From the NCBI RefSeq assembly GCF_000485595.1, contig NW_014577063.1:264246-326146 (forward strand): a stretch of 61,901 nucleotides of DNA. Reading direction: 5' to 3'. Source of the DNA: Priapulus caudatus (lineage: Eukaryota; Priapulida; Priapulimorpha; Priapulimorphida; Priapulidae). This document shows, piece by piece, positions 11,764-22,805 of this stretch (position 1 is the stretch's first letter; the number at the start of each line of letters is the position of its first letter). A program made the position numbers and the translations under genes. Below the pieces are notes generated by a model. The model searched no databases and was not told where the DNA came from. It was given only the letters and a program-made list of their open reading frames with translations.

Positions 11764-14410
11764 ATATATATAGATTAATATATATAGATGAGAGAAGACG
11801 AGAGTAGATGGGGTAGGGGGACTGCGAGAGACAGAGCACTGCACCCTAACTGATAAGTATAGAAATAGAGTGAATGGGGATGGGACGGTGTGCTGCGACC
11901 TCATTAAAATGCTATGTGTCAAGCTTCCAGACATGCAACCTTGTGACGGGAAGCGCTTTGCAATTTTCGCAGCGGTTATTGACTACATCGCTCAGTGAAT
12001 TATTTCTAGTTGGGGGGGGGGGCCAGAATGGAAGATAGTTTTGCAGCGTATTATAATAGACTGACAGAGGTTCAGATTGCTGAGTAGGCAACCTAAGCAA
12101 CGGGTGACAGATTGCGAGATGCGTTTCTGATATGATTTATATCAAAGTAAACGTTTCGTGTTGGTTGGCTATTTTTCACTTCGCGTGACTGCCCGCGTTA
12201 TCGTGAAATGGGTTTCTCACAAAGCTTTTTCTATCGATCTCTACAAATACGGCTCGTAAATTCATCTGGATGAACGGGGGTGTTGACAGGAGCACTTAGC
12301 AAGTAGTTGCTTTGCCGACTCTATAATGTCTGATATTATATAGAGTCGCGCGTCCCTCGCGTCTCTTCGACGAGGTGCTCTCTGTATAGAAGGCTGCGCG
12401 TTGCCATGCACGAATGACCGTCTCCTCCATCGTCTTTCGTTAGCGCGCTCGGGTTGTAGTTTAACGGCGTCCACCCACTAATGGTACTTTCATGCTGATG
12501 TTCTAGACTGGAGTGGTTATCACCCATCCATGCAACATTGACGTCCACGAACAAGAACACGCACCCCCGCCACCCTACCCATTTAAAACCCATTCGGATA
12601 CACCGCTGTCTACTGTGTAACCTCAAATGGCTGCCTTTCTTATCACTGTGTGCCGCAGACGTTGTACAGTCGTGGCGATAGGTCGGGTTAGCCTTGGCCT
12701 TAGTTTAGTTAAATCTCGTCTAATGTAGTGGGAACATCGGCGTGGGTGACGCATGCGCACATCTCTGTAAAGTGTATATACTTACGGCACATTTGCTGCG
12801 CACATTTGCGGCGTGTCGCCGGTAAGGGATTTGTGTCACTCTCTGTGAGACATCATGCAGCTTGGACTAAAGTTCCCCTTACGCAGAGGGACTCCGCTAG
12901 CAGATACGTGTTCCCTGGGCGGTAGCGTCTCCTACTGTATAGAGAGGCGCTTCCGTACAGCTGCGATGAACGAATTGCCAGTCAGTTTGTTTTCTTAGGA
13001 TAGTTAAAGATAGTAAGCACTAGTGGGGGAATTGAAGAATCTTTCATTGGTGAGTCAGGCCGCGAGAGCGTGCTGTCCAGGAGAGCTATTGATTCCCTCT
13101 GCTCATGCACAACGCACCCATGGAAGCACACACATGCACGCACGCGCACAGGCGCACGCACATGCACTGTTACTTGCGCCACTATTAATTTTCCGTAAAG
13201 CCACAATCTGCTTTAATTTCGCCCTTGCAAACAGAGTGTATTGAAATCGGCTTATTTCCTTGAAATATAAATCCCCGCGGGATATAAAACATTTCCAGGT
13301 AATGCGCTCCATAAGTTGGCTACTGCTCGGCAGCTGAGGAGCGGTAATGATAGAATGCAAGCTTATATCTCTCTGTTCGGATCGTTAAGACGAATTCATT
13401 CATCGGGGATTTCCAAGATAGGATTATATCCTGCGTTGGAAGAGTATAATAGAAAAGTGACACATGATCGAGTGTGGTGTTGTTCAACGGGCAATGTGAG
13501 GGGAAAACTTTAGCTGGAGCATGGATGGCGCATTATATCTGAACTATAGGCCAAAGTTTAAAATCATGAAAATATGACTATTTCCTTAAGCTTCTCTTTA
13601 CTACAACACCCCCATTAAATCCTCGTTTTTTTGCGCTTATTTCAACATCTATTGACTATATTTCTTATTATCCATATCTAATATATATGGCATATACACA
13701 GTTGTTATACTGCTATGTTTTGTCTTGGCAGTCTTGCAATGTTAACTTTCGCCTAATACTCACTTCTGGGGGTCGTTGGCAGAAACATCGTAAAGTTAAT
13801 GATAATGTTAAGACTAATTTTGTTTCTGACAACGGGCTCCAGTCTTAAAGAGCGAAAAATTGTAGAGGAGAAGCTCTTTAGAAAAATCGATATATTTAAA
13901 GTCACCGATTGTGTGCGCGTAGCAGGATTATCGTTCGGTACACAATATTGCGCTAATAAACTATTTATTTGTGCAAAGTGGACTTCCATTGAATTAGGAC
14001 ACCGCTTATCGGGATTTATGTTCCTGTTAACCCCGTAATCCTTTGTTTAAGTTAATGAGCCGGTGTATGTGTAGAGTAATTATGTAGATTAAAGTGGGTT
14101 GTGTCATAGATATTTCACGTACGGGAGGCTGCGTGCCATCTAGAATATTACAGAAATCTTGCCCGCTGGGAAATTCAGGGGCATTATGAATACTTTATAA
14201 TTATTAGGAAAATGAGTGACAAAGAAGACCGAACGAATATCGTGAAATCATAATTCCATGTGCGCGTATAGCATTATGTAATGATGTAGTGTTGTGTGTA
14301 TTACGTATTCCAGGGAATTATTTGGGCATAATGTAGTAGAAACGTTATATATAACAATTCGCGGGGAAGGCCGTGGTTACGATGCGCGCGAGAGCCAGCG
14401 AGTCGGGCAG

Positions 14411-14610
14411 AGCGGTCACAGAGAGGAGACGTGTAGGTGTGCAAAGGTCAGGCAGAGTGACCAGAGAAAGCGGGAATGTGGGAAGGTCGGGTAGAGCGGT
14501 CTCAGAGAGGAGACGTGTAGGTGTGCAATGGTCAGGCAGAGTGACCAGAGAAAGCGGACATGTGAGAAGGTCGGATAGGGCGATCACAGAGAGCAGACGT
14601 GTAGGAGTCG
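14411..14610. repeat. 84-bp minisatellite, about 2.4 copies
   Basis: AGCGGTCACAGAGAGGAGAC recurs at 14495 and, changed, at 14579, exactly 84 bases apart each time. 84 is a multiple of three, which keeps frames open on both strands without coding meaning. Confidence 0.85.
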
Positions 14611-15107
14611 GGCAGAGTTAGCCGAGACAACGGACGTGTGATAGGAGTCGGAAAGAGCGACGAGAGAGAAAGAGAGGGAGAGAGAGCGGACGAGAATATC
14701 GAAAAGGTGGTTCATAAGAGTGTATAGAGTGACATAAATTCGCAAATTGTATGCAAATAAGCAAGACTGTTATAGTGTCATTGATATATACATTAGCGTA
14801 GTAACTAGCGGAAGCGGATAGCGAAAAGCCGCAACAACGCGAAAACCTACATGCTCATGTTTGTACCTATTAGGTGAGATATAATTTAACCTAAAAAGTC
14901 GTGAGCATTTTTTTCCACAATGTGCATCATTACTGAAAAGGAATGCTTTCAAAGAAGACCCGGTTACCTCCATACCGGGCAGATTCGGTGTCCTAGATAA
15001 CTCGTTAATCATCGTAGTCCCAACGAGAACGTAGCGGCATTCTTTACTACATACGTGGCTTTCCGGTTGCAAGCGTCTATCATGGTGCCCTGATTCCCCC
15101 ATATAAC

Positions 15108-15506
15108 CACGGGCGCTTGGAACGTTTCAATGTCAAAATCATGGTAAATAAACACGAAATGTATTTACTTTCAAAGTCTCAATGTTGATGTTTTCTCTAT
15201 CGACTACTAATACCATGTAAATGCGGTTTAAATGCTCCTCTGCAACACACGATGTCACCGCACGCACACCACTGTGCACAAACTCTTCTAGAAAAGATAG
15301 AAAGATGGAACTCTATCTTTCTGTGAGGTTGTGCTCAGTGGGGGTGCGTGGGGTGAAATTGTGTGTTGCAGAGAAGCGTCTGAACTGCATTTACGGGGCA
15401 CTGTTACCAATAATAGGCGAAAGAGAATAGATAAAGATTTTTGTAGTAAATACTTTTCGTGTTTATTTACCAACATTTTATTATTGAAACGTTCCAAGTG
15501 CCTGTG
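15108..15506. mobile_element. MITE with long inverted repeats, family CACAGGCACTTG, copy 1
   Basis: CACGGGCGCTTGGAACGTTT at the left and GAAACGTTCCAAGTGCCTGT at the right are inverted. The pairing goes on inward through TGGTAAATAAACACGAAA and its complement. About 399 bp long, with a second family member at 37.5 kb. No coding capacity. Confidence 0.75.
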
Positions 15507-15545
15507 CACAGAACGGTTGCGACGGAAACCCGCTGTTTGGGAATC

Positions 15546-15705
15546 GTGTGGCGTGGTGTGACGTGGCATGGCGTGGTGTAACGTAGTGTGGCGTGGCGCG
15601 TGGTGTGACGTGGTGTGACGTAGCGTGGCGTGGCGCGTGGTGTGACGTAGTGTGGCGTGGCGCGTGGTGTGACGTGGTGTGACGTAGCGTGGCGTGGCAT
15701 GGTAT
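15546..15705. repeat. GTGGCGTGGCGCGTGGTGTGACG minisatellite
   Basis: Degenerate units of GTGGCGTGG and TGTGACGTAG; a shorter version begins copy E at 23862. Confidence 0.85.
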
Positions 15706-18261
15706 TGTACGTGTTATGTAATACGGCTATTATTTTCTGCTATTTTGGTATTTTTACGGCTGTATTTTCTATAGGTCGTCTGTCGGATAAACGGTCGGGA
15801 ACGGAGAATCGCCTGCGGGCAGCGATGATGATGAAGCAGTGTGCGGTGGAGCGGGCAGAACGACTGAAATGTTGCTCTTATGGAAGGTCAGCGTGTCGCA
15901 CCATCTTCTGCGAACTTTACGCTTCCCCGCCGACAGCGAATCGAATAAAAAAAAACCGACGAGCTAGAGTTCTTCTCTGTTACATAGACTATAGTCTGCA
16001 CCGGCATCCTTTCTAATGTGTTACATGCCACCATTACGATGGAGCACATGACAGACCCGGGATGAATGGGCGCGTGAGAGATGGAGCGGGGATGTGCGCT
16101 GGGCGGGGGCTAGGCCCGCACGTGCGAGCGTCGAGTCGCCTCCAAATGTACGCGCGAAACACGAAAACAACGTTTACGAATTGATAAATTGCTTGTGTTA
16201 TTGAAGTTCGATGAGGCTTTGCTCAGTGCAACACTTTGCAGGGAAACATTCGATGTTTGTGTCGACTCTACTTCGGCGAGGGCGGTCAAGCCATACCCAA
16301 GTAACTCCGGTTCGGTCAAGCTGTTTCCGTCATGCGTGCGCGAAATCAAATGCTGCTATTGAATTCAAACAGATAACGGCAAAAGTTACCAAACACTTAA
16401 AATATTGAGGTATTATCATAACCATAGTGGAAATATAACAACGTAAAGATATTGTGTTAGCAAGACTAACAAATGAAAAATTCTGCATTGCAACTTGATG
16501 GTATACAAAGTAAGGCGTTATAGGACCAGGAGGCCCAGGAACAAGAATCGCTGAAAGGAGAGGTTTCGATGATGCGTAATAGCAGGAGAGGGTGGGGGCA
16601 CCTCATGAATAAATACCCATACTGAAGAAATCAGACGGGAAGGTCAATAAATAGGGACGCCAGTCCGCGCTGGCTGACCCCCGCTCTGGATCGCACCTTC
16701 TCCGAAGAGGCAATGTATCCAGTAACTGCTCTCGGTGTTCTGGTAGATTTGCATCATAAACCACCCTAAGTAAATTATACGTAACGCGTGCTTCCTTGAA
16801 GTCATAATAAATACTCAATAGGAGTGCGCCAATTCACAGCAGATGTGATAACTCCAGACGTGCCTCCAGAAACCGCTCATCAAGCAAGCGGTGACAAGTG
16901 TCCACTTTCTGTTTTTTATCATGTAGCGCTGGGGAGTAGCCTACCATCGTGCGCTGGATAGCTTAGAATGAGTAGTAAGAATATAGAATAAGGGTGTATC
17001 AGAACGGTTAGGTAATCATAGCCCTATAGCCTAGAACCTCTAAACAATATGTTGTATATATTTTTGGTCATTTTGCGGGTTACGCAAAATTATACACCTT
17101 CGATCAGAATGTGAGCATCATCAATGGAATTCGATGCGAGCATCAGTAGGAGTATTGGTGTGGGTATCGCAATGACAAAATTCGATGACATATTATTAGA
17201 AATATCGATGACATATTAATTAGATAATTGCGATGACATGTTAATTAGAATTCGATGGCCATCACTAAATACGATGCGGTTCATCTGAGAATTCGACTAA
17301 GCATCACGGCACCAAGAAGTTCGAAGCGGTATAGTAAAGATGGACGGCCTGATAAGGTGTCAGCATGCGCCTCAGCCGGATCGCCGCCTGCTAGCCGGAT
17401 GGGCGTGTAGATGTGTTGCTGTGAGTCGGAAGTGCCAGATCAGGCCTACCGATATGAATGCAAAGATATGCCAATTGTTTTTGTTATTTTCCGCGATTCG
17501 TTGTGTATAGTAATTACAGTCTGGCAGCAGAGGGTACATAGAGGCTAGGTTCCTTCAGGTAAGAGGCAATAGGTAATATCGAAAATGGAATATTTAACTA
17601 TTATTATTATTATTATTATTAGTAGTAGTATTTTATTATCTAATGCTATTATTTGTGGTATTAGGTAGGAGAATAGTAGATGCAGAGATAAATAGTATCT
17701 CCAATCGCGCCTAATCCGAGTATTCCGGACCAGATGCCCAACCGACGATTTTGGTAGGATTTAATGGTGTGAGGTTTGTCCGAGGAAACTCAGCTATCCG
17801 CGTCGAGCATGGACAGGCAGAACGCGTCTGTTTAATGCCCGACCACGCGGCGTCGCGTCGTGTTCTGCGTAATTAGAGCTCGGCGAGTGAGAAGCGCGTT
17901 TATGTGTGTTTTAGACGATTAATGATCCGCGTTGTACCAGAAGCCGTGGTTCTACCCCGTCACGCATTGGCCGTGTGAATGACGAGCGCGGTGTACCGTT
18001 TAATAGGTACTTATAGACGACGGTAAAATGTCTAGCGAAAATTGTCATGCTTCCATTGCCGATACCCCATTAGTGGCCTTGTCGTTCTGACGTCTCAAAG
18101 AATGTCCCCCCTTGTGGCTTCGCCTACACGGATCGTGATGACCGAAAACGGACATGCAATACGAAAGGTCAGTCTACGGCGTATACGGGGCATTTTGTTT
18201 GTACGGATAAGATGTGAGACCGGACAACAGTTGTTTCCTCTGATTTGCGTGCAATTTGAAA
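15646..18261. repeat. Duplicated segment, copy D
   Basis: This matches 23862-26270 in the same orientation, from the GTGGCGTGG minisatellite to the run of N. It includes a 22-bp ATTCGATGACATATTAATTA repeat and an ATT microsatellite. No coding region is recognised. Confidence 0.88.
17085..17330. repeat. 22-bp ATTCGATGACATATTAATTA repeat in D
   Basis: Several degenerate units; the better preserved version is 25250-25440 in copy E, with perfect neighbours 22 bases apart. Confidence 0.75.
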
Positions 18262-18286
18262 NNNNNNNNNNNNNNNNNNNNNNNNN
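18262..18286. other. Assembly gap, 25 N
   Basis: Twenty-five N separate copy D from copy F. Because the same 700-base segment lies on both sides, the gap is probably a scaffold join of overlapping or allelic contigs, not missing unique sequence. Confidence 0.95.
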
Positions 18287-19122
18287 TTAGGTAATAGCGA
18301 AAATGGCGCCAATATTGAGACTATCTATCTATTGAATTATTATTATTAGTAGGTAGATTATTATTATTATCTATTATCTGTTGGGTATTAGGTAGGAGAT
18401 AGAAGATGGCAGATAATAGTATCACGCGCCTAATCCGAGTTTCCTCGGACCAATGCCCCACACCGACGAGTGTGTTTGCGTGGTCTTCGGGTGTGAGGTT
18501 TTGATCAGAGGACACCACTCAGGCTACTCCCGTGCGAGCTATTGGACAAACGCGTCTGGTTAATGCCCGACCACGCGGCTCGCGTCCGTGTTTGCGCTCT
18601 AATTGAGCTCGGCGGACGCACCGACAGCCCTTTCATCTGTGTTTAAGATCGCATAATGATCCGCGTTGTAACAGAGCGGTGTTTCTACACCTCACGCATT
18701 GAGCGTGTGAAGCGCCAGCGCCGTGCTCGAACCTTTAATACGCGCTACATAGACCGACGGTAAATGTCTAGCAAAATTGTTCCTGCTCCATTCGCGATAG
18801 CCAATCCATACCGCGTCGCCTTGTCGTCTGACTCTAAATGCTCCTGCTGCGTGCGCTACAGGCGAATCGGTGATGCCGAAAAACGGACATCAGTACGGAG
18901 TCAAGTCTACGCGTAACGGGCAGTTTGCGTTTAGCCCGCGGTCCAGCATGTGAGCACACAACACACAGGATTGCTCTCTGCGTCATTCGAAGGCTTACAG
19001 AACATCTAGCGTTCGCAGCCAGAAAGATGGCGGACGTTTTTTACAGTTCCCGCATTCCCGCCGTATTTACAGGCACCCTGAATAGAGCAGAGGCGCGACA
19101 ACTGTAGTTTACGCTCCGCGCG
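18287..19122. repeat. Duplicated segment, copy F (partial)
   Basis: Directly after the N gap the sequence restarts at TTAGGTAATAGCGAAAATGG. This repeats D from about 17570 and E from about 25657, and runs on to the end of E. F and D are therefore two versions of one segment joined across a gap. Confidence 0.85.
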
Positions 19123-20013
19123 CATGCTGCTCTCTCTCGTCGCTCTCCTCCTCTCTCTCTCTCCTCTCCTCTCCTCTCGCTCGCCTGGCACGCCTTCTTC
19201 ACTAGTGTAGACGCATCGCGCTGGATTGCTGTCGTGAGTGGTCGCGGGTGTCAGGACCCGGGGCGTGTTACGTGGCTGTGACTACGTATGCATTTCCTCC
19301 GTTGCAACGTTGCATCTCAGAGAAGGACAGCATGACGTGTTAGTGTAAGTAGACAGCAGAAGCTCCTTTCTCTCATCCGCTGAGCTCCCGGTTATAGCCC
19401 TGCCTCATATCGGGTGTGATATACGGCCTTTATGAGAAGGAATCCCGGCAGCTTCTCCATTTCCACACTCCAGTGCGCCGCGCCATGTTTGTTGTTCGTC
19501 CGCGGGCGCATAATTACGGGCCAAGTGCTGGAGCCCAAGGGCCTCTCTGGTCGTGCCCATGACCAGCGAGGCGCGTTCGCAGTGACTTACACCGGAACTA
19601 CCCTAGCCTGGTGGCTCGGTCGATTACCTGAGTGCGAGCCCTGCGTTTCAGCGCGCGCTATAGCGGTCTGTATATCTAGAAATAGTCTGCCGCCCGTTAC
19701 TGCCCGCAGTGTTCCGTATAGTCCCCGATGTATGACCATATATACCTAGGCCATGTGGTACATATTGCTGATTTATCGTTATATGTCGTCAATCAGATAG
19801 CTATATTCACTATGATATACCTATACCTATAGATCAGTATAGGCTTAGTATATACTATATATATATCATGACAATCTAATCCACGACAGAATAGAATGAA
19901 AATATAAATGACCAATTATAATGTACAAATCTACTAGCATCGACAACACGGTATCTCTGTGCATTAGTTAGCCTCCTCGATCTATATACTACCATATATA
20001 TGCTGATGTGTTG

Positions 20014-20690
20014 CCGCCGCGCGCCCGGCGGCCACCCGCGGTGCGTGGCTTGCCGTGCCGGGTGCCGTTCCGCGCGTGCGTGCTGCGGTGGCGGCCGGCG
20101 CCGGTAGCGCGTGGCCGTGGCGTGTATGCGTGCCGTGCGCTCATTCTGCATTGCTGTTGAAGTGTATTTGTGTAATAGACCATAGGTATAGGGTTCGCGA
20201 GTTTACGCGTTTAAATGTCAGTTGGCGTGTGAGAGATTTCTTCTGGGTGGGTTTATTGACGTCATTATACGTTCCGCATGAGGTCATGGCAATCCGCGCT
20301 ATACCGGCATCTCATTTAGCTACTCTCTTAATTGTTTCGAAATTCGATGTTTCGCAGTCGTGCCCCGAGTTCGATCGTTTCCCCTCTTAATGACTTCAGT
20401 CTTATTCATCCATTGGCCCATAAAGAGCCTCACCGCGAGGTGAAGCGCGTAGCAGCTTCTGTTGCCACTTACCGAACGCGCGCGTGGGGTACCGCGACGG
20501 TAGCACGCAGCTGAGGCGCCTCCGCGCCCGCCGCTGGGCGGGGGGGCGCCGGGGCCGCCGCGCCGCGGTGACATGGCTGCCCTCATGCCTCACCTCTACA
20601 CGCACGGCGCGGAGAGGGGCCCCGCGTGGGCGCAGCCGGCCGGCCGGGGTTGACGCCGCGCTGGCGGTTACCAGCGTGATACGCATCAGG
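20014..20690. promoter_or_regulatory. CpG-rich block, possible promoter region
   Basis: Two very GC- and CpG-rich patches (20014-20130 and 20500-20665) contain GCCGCCGCGCGCCCGGCGGC-like sequence, unlike the AT-rich surroundings. It lies 2 kb upstream of the first coding exon. It could be a CpG-island promoter or only a GC-rich repeat. Confidence 0.25.
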
Positions 20691-21819
20691 TAGTGGTTTG
20701 TTGTGCCGATGGGCAGTACTGTCTGACTGAGGTCTAGGAAAAAATTGTACGACGTTGTTGTACTGGTTTGGCTGGTTGCGGGTGGGTGTCCTAGAACACG
20801 TTGTCAGAATCATCATAAATAGTTATGACTACATAGGTACAGGACGTCATAAGTTTATACGCACAAAATATTGTAAGATAGTTGTGACGATAGTGCTAGT
20901 ATCAATTTTCTGTAAACCCGTGGAATGTGCCGCAGAGCCGGCGTACTAAAGTGCGTTCTGCCACCATGTGCGTCTGTTTCAGGCCGTCGTTACATGTCCC
21001 AAGCCGCTCTTACTTCCTCGTAGCGCTACGGCGCCCACCGTATACTCATACGTATATCATATCAGGAGTACCAGGAATAAGCCGATAGTCATATAAGTCT
21101 TGCTAATATACCTACTATATATACCTTAGCCTGATATTATACTGATATATTGTCGATCTACATGTATATGATGGTTACTACTGGATCATATGTCTACTAT
21201 GTATATGTATGAGGTTCGGTTACTACTATGTGTTAATATCCTTATCGGTATAGGTGTAGTAGTCACTATACTCGTACTACGAATATATATATTATATAGA
21301 GTATATATGGTATAATATATATGTATATATATGTGTATTATGTACATGATATGTTATATATGTTAATGTCGGCTCCAGTCAAGGATACTATGGGTATACT
21401 ATGTATCTGATATGTATATATATTATATATATATATCTTATATAGTATATATATATTATATATATAATGTTATATATATATATCTAAACATGAGTATACA
21501 GAACAGTATATATTTGATATATGGACATGCTTTGAAGAACGAGGCCCTGGCAGGCCTCTACGGGGCACAGCTCGACTGAGCCTACCCACCGCGGGATTTA
21601 GCTTTGTTGGTTTGTTGTTGCCTTATAACATGTATAAAGAAAAATTGCTAAAAAAAGTCTTGTTTAAGAAATTGCCTATCACTTAAGTAGCAATGGAACG
21701 ACTAGTTTCGACTTGTGGTAGTCATCTCGTCAGGGTTCTTCTACTTTTTATACAGCTGAAAAAAAAACTGTGTTCTTTCAGCGTTTCTTCTCCTCCTTAT
21801 ATACCCGTAGGTCGAGTAC

Positions 21820-22000
21820 TAACAGAGCAGGGCGCCAATAGGGGGCGCCGAGAGCGGGCGACGCAGGTGTTCAGGGGCGCCTAAAAGGGGGCGCGCCGTG
21901 TACAGAAGAGGGGCGCCACGTTGTTAGGGGGCGCTCGAAAGGGGGCGCAGGGGCGCCAAAAGGCGGCGCACGCATGCGTGAGGGGGCGCCAAAAGGGGAA
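21820..22000. repeat. GGCGCC palindrome cluster
   Basis: GGGGCGCC with AAAAGGGGG spacers recurs at least six times at intervals of roughly 25-35 bases. The units are too uneven for a clean tandem array. Confidence 0.7.
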
Positions 22001-22213
22001 AGAAGAGAAGCCCTATTGGATCCACAGATCTAAACACCATCCAACCATACGACTCAAACTACGGTCCGAAATCCGGGAAGGATAGAAGACATCACAATAA
22101 CCCTGCCAACATGGAAATCAACGAAGAAGAAAAAAAGACATTCCTAGCCAGGACGACCTCCAGGCGTAGGAGCATTTCGATTCACTTTGAAACACATTTA
22201 ATATTTATATATG

Positions 22214-22254
22214 TGTGTGCATGTGTGTATGTGCTTGTGTGTGTGTGTGGTGTG

Positions 22255-22285
<31 letters not shown>

Positions 22286-22577
22286 TTGCGCGCGCGCGTG
22301 TGTGCGTTCTTGTGCGTGTCTTGTGGTGCGTGTGGGTGTGTGTGTGTGGGTACCGCCTGTGTGTGTGCTGTGTGTGTGTGGTGTGCGTGTATGTCGTGTG
22401 GTGTGTGGGCGTGTGTGAGTGTTGTGGTGTGTGCTTGCATGTGTGTGCTGTGTGTGTGTTGTGTGATTGCTGTAGAGCTGTGCTGTGTGTGAACTGTGAC
22501 GTGTGTGTGTGTGTGTGCGTGCGTGCGTGTGTATGTCTGCGCGCTCACGTGCATGCGTGTGTGTATGTGTGGTGGGA
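22214..22577. repeat. (GT)n microsatellite, interrupted
   Basis: TGTGTG with GC interruptions ends about 90 bases before the first coding exon of gene 1. Cys/Val-rich and Thr/His-rich open frames here are artefacts. Confidence 0.95.
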
Positions 22578-22669
22578 GGGGCGCTACATAGACCCCACTA
22601 ACGTATGTAGGTTAATGTAGGTAACCAGCTTCCTGCGCTCATGTGTCACTTATTACCGTTGCTTTGCAG

Positions 22670-22805
22670 ATCACAGCCATGCGTGGAAGCAGCATACCAT
22701 TCGCCGTCGTCCTACTGGTCCTCATAGCAGGAAGCTGCCGTGCTCAGGAAGAACCTGCAGCAGCAGCGCCACCGCCGCCAGAGGTCGTTGACGAACAAGT
22801 GACGG
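22670..22805 (+). CDS. Gene 1 first coding exon: signal peptide and linker
   Basis: The exon starts after a good acceptor (ctttgcag) nine bases before the ATG at 22679, so at least one upstream non-coding exon is likely; I could not place it. It encodes MRGSSIPFAVVLLVLIAGSC as a hydrophobic leader with a probable cut after Ala22 (CRA/Q), then an acidic, Ala/Pro-rich linker. It ends on the donor gtgagt in phase 1. Direct repeats D and E (15.6-18.3 and 23.9-26.4 kb) lie on either side of this exon. Confidence 0.88.

Larger units (their letters stand above)
10801..15107. other. Intergenic sequence, no gene recognised
   Basis: Contains AT tracts at 11400-11460 and 11649-11690, a CT-rich stretch near 11570-11645, the hairpin at 11688 and the 84-bp minisatellite at 14411. 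Short open frames on both strands show no domain, signal peptide or paired splice sites that I can defend. Confidence 0.5.
19123..22669. other. Sequence upstream of gene 1 coding region
   Basis: Contains a CpG-rich block (20014-20690), AT-rich low complexity (21270-21490), a GGCGCC cluster (21820-22000) and a (GT)n tract (22214-22577). A 5' non-coding exon and promoter of gene 1 should lie here or further upstream; I cannot place them. Confidence 0.5.

Noticed and set aside
19432-19749. Open frame of 105 codons
   Set aside because: No recognised domain, no splice or start support, and next to indel-rich duplicated sequence.
22111-22620. Cys/Val-rich and Thr/His-rich frames in GT/CA tracts (also at 28.4, 34.8, 40.3 and 43.4 kb)
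   Set aside because: Dinucleotide repeats give alternating residues on both strands; no gene features.
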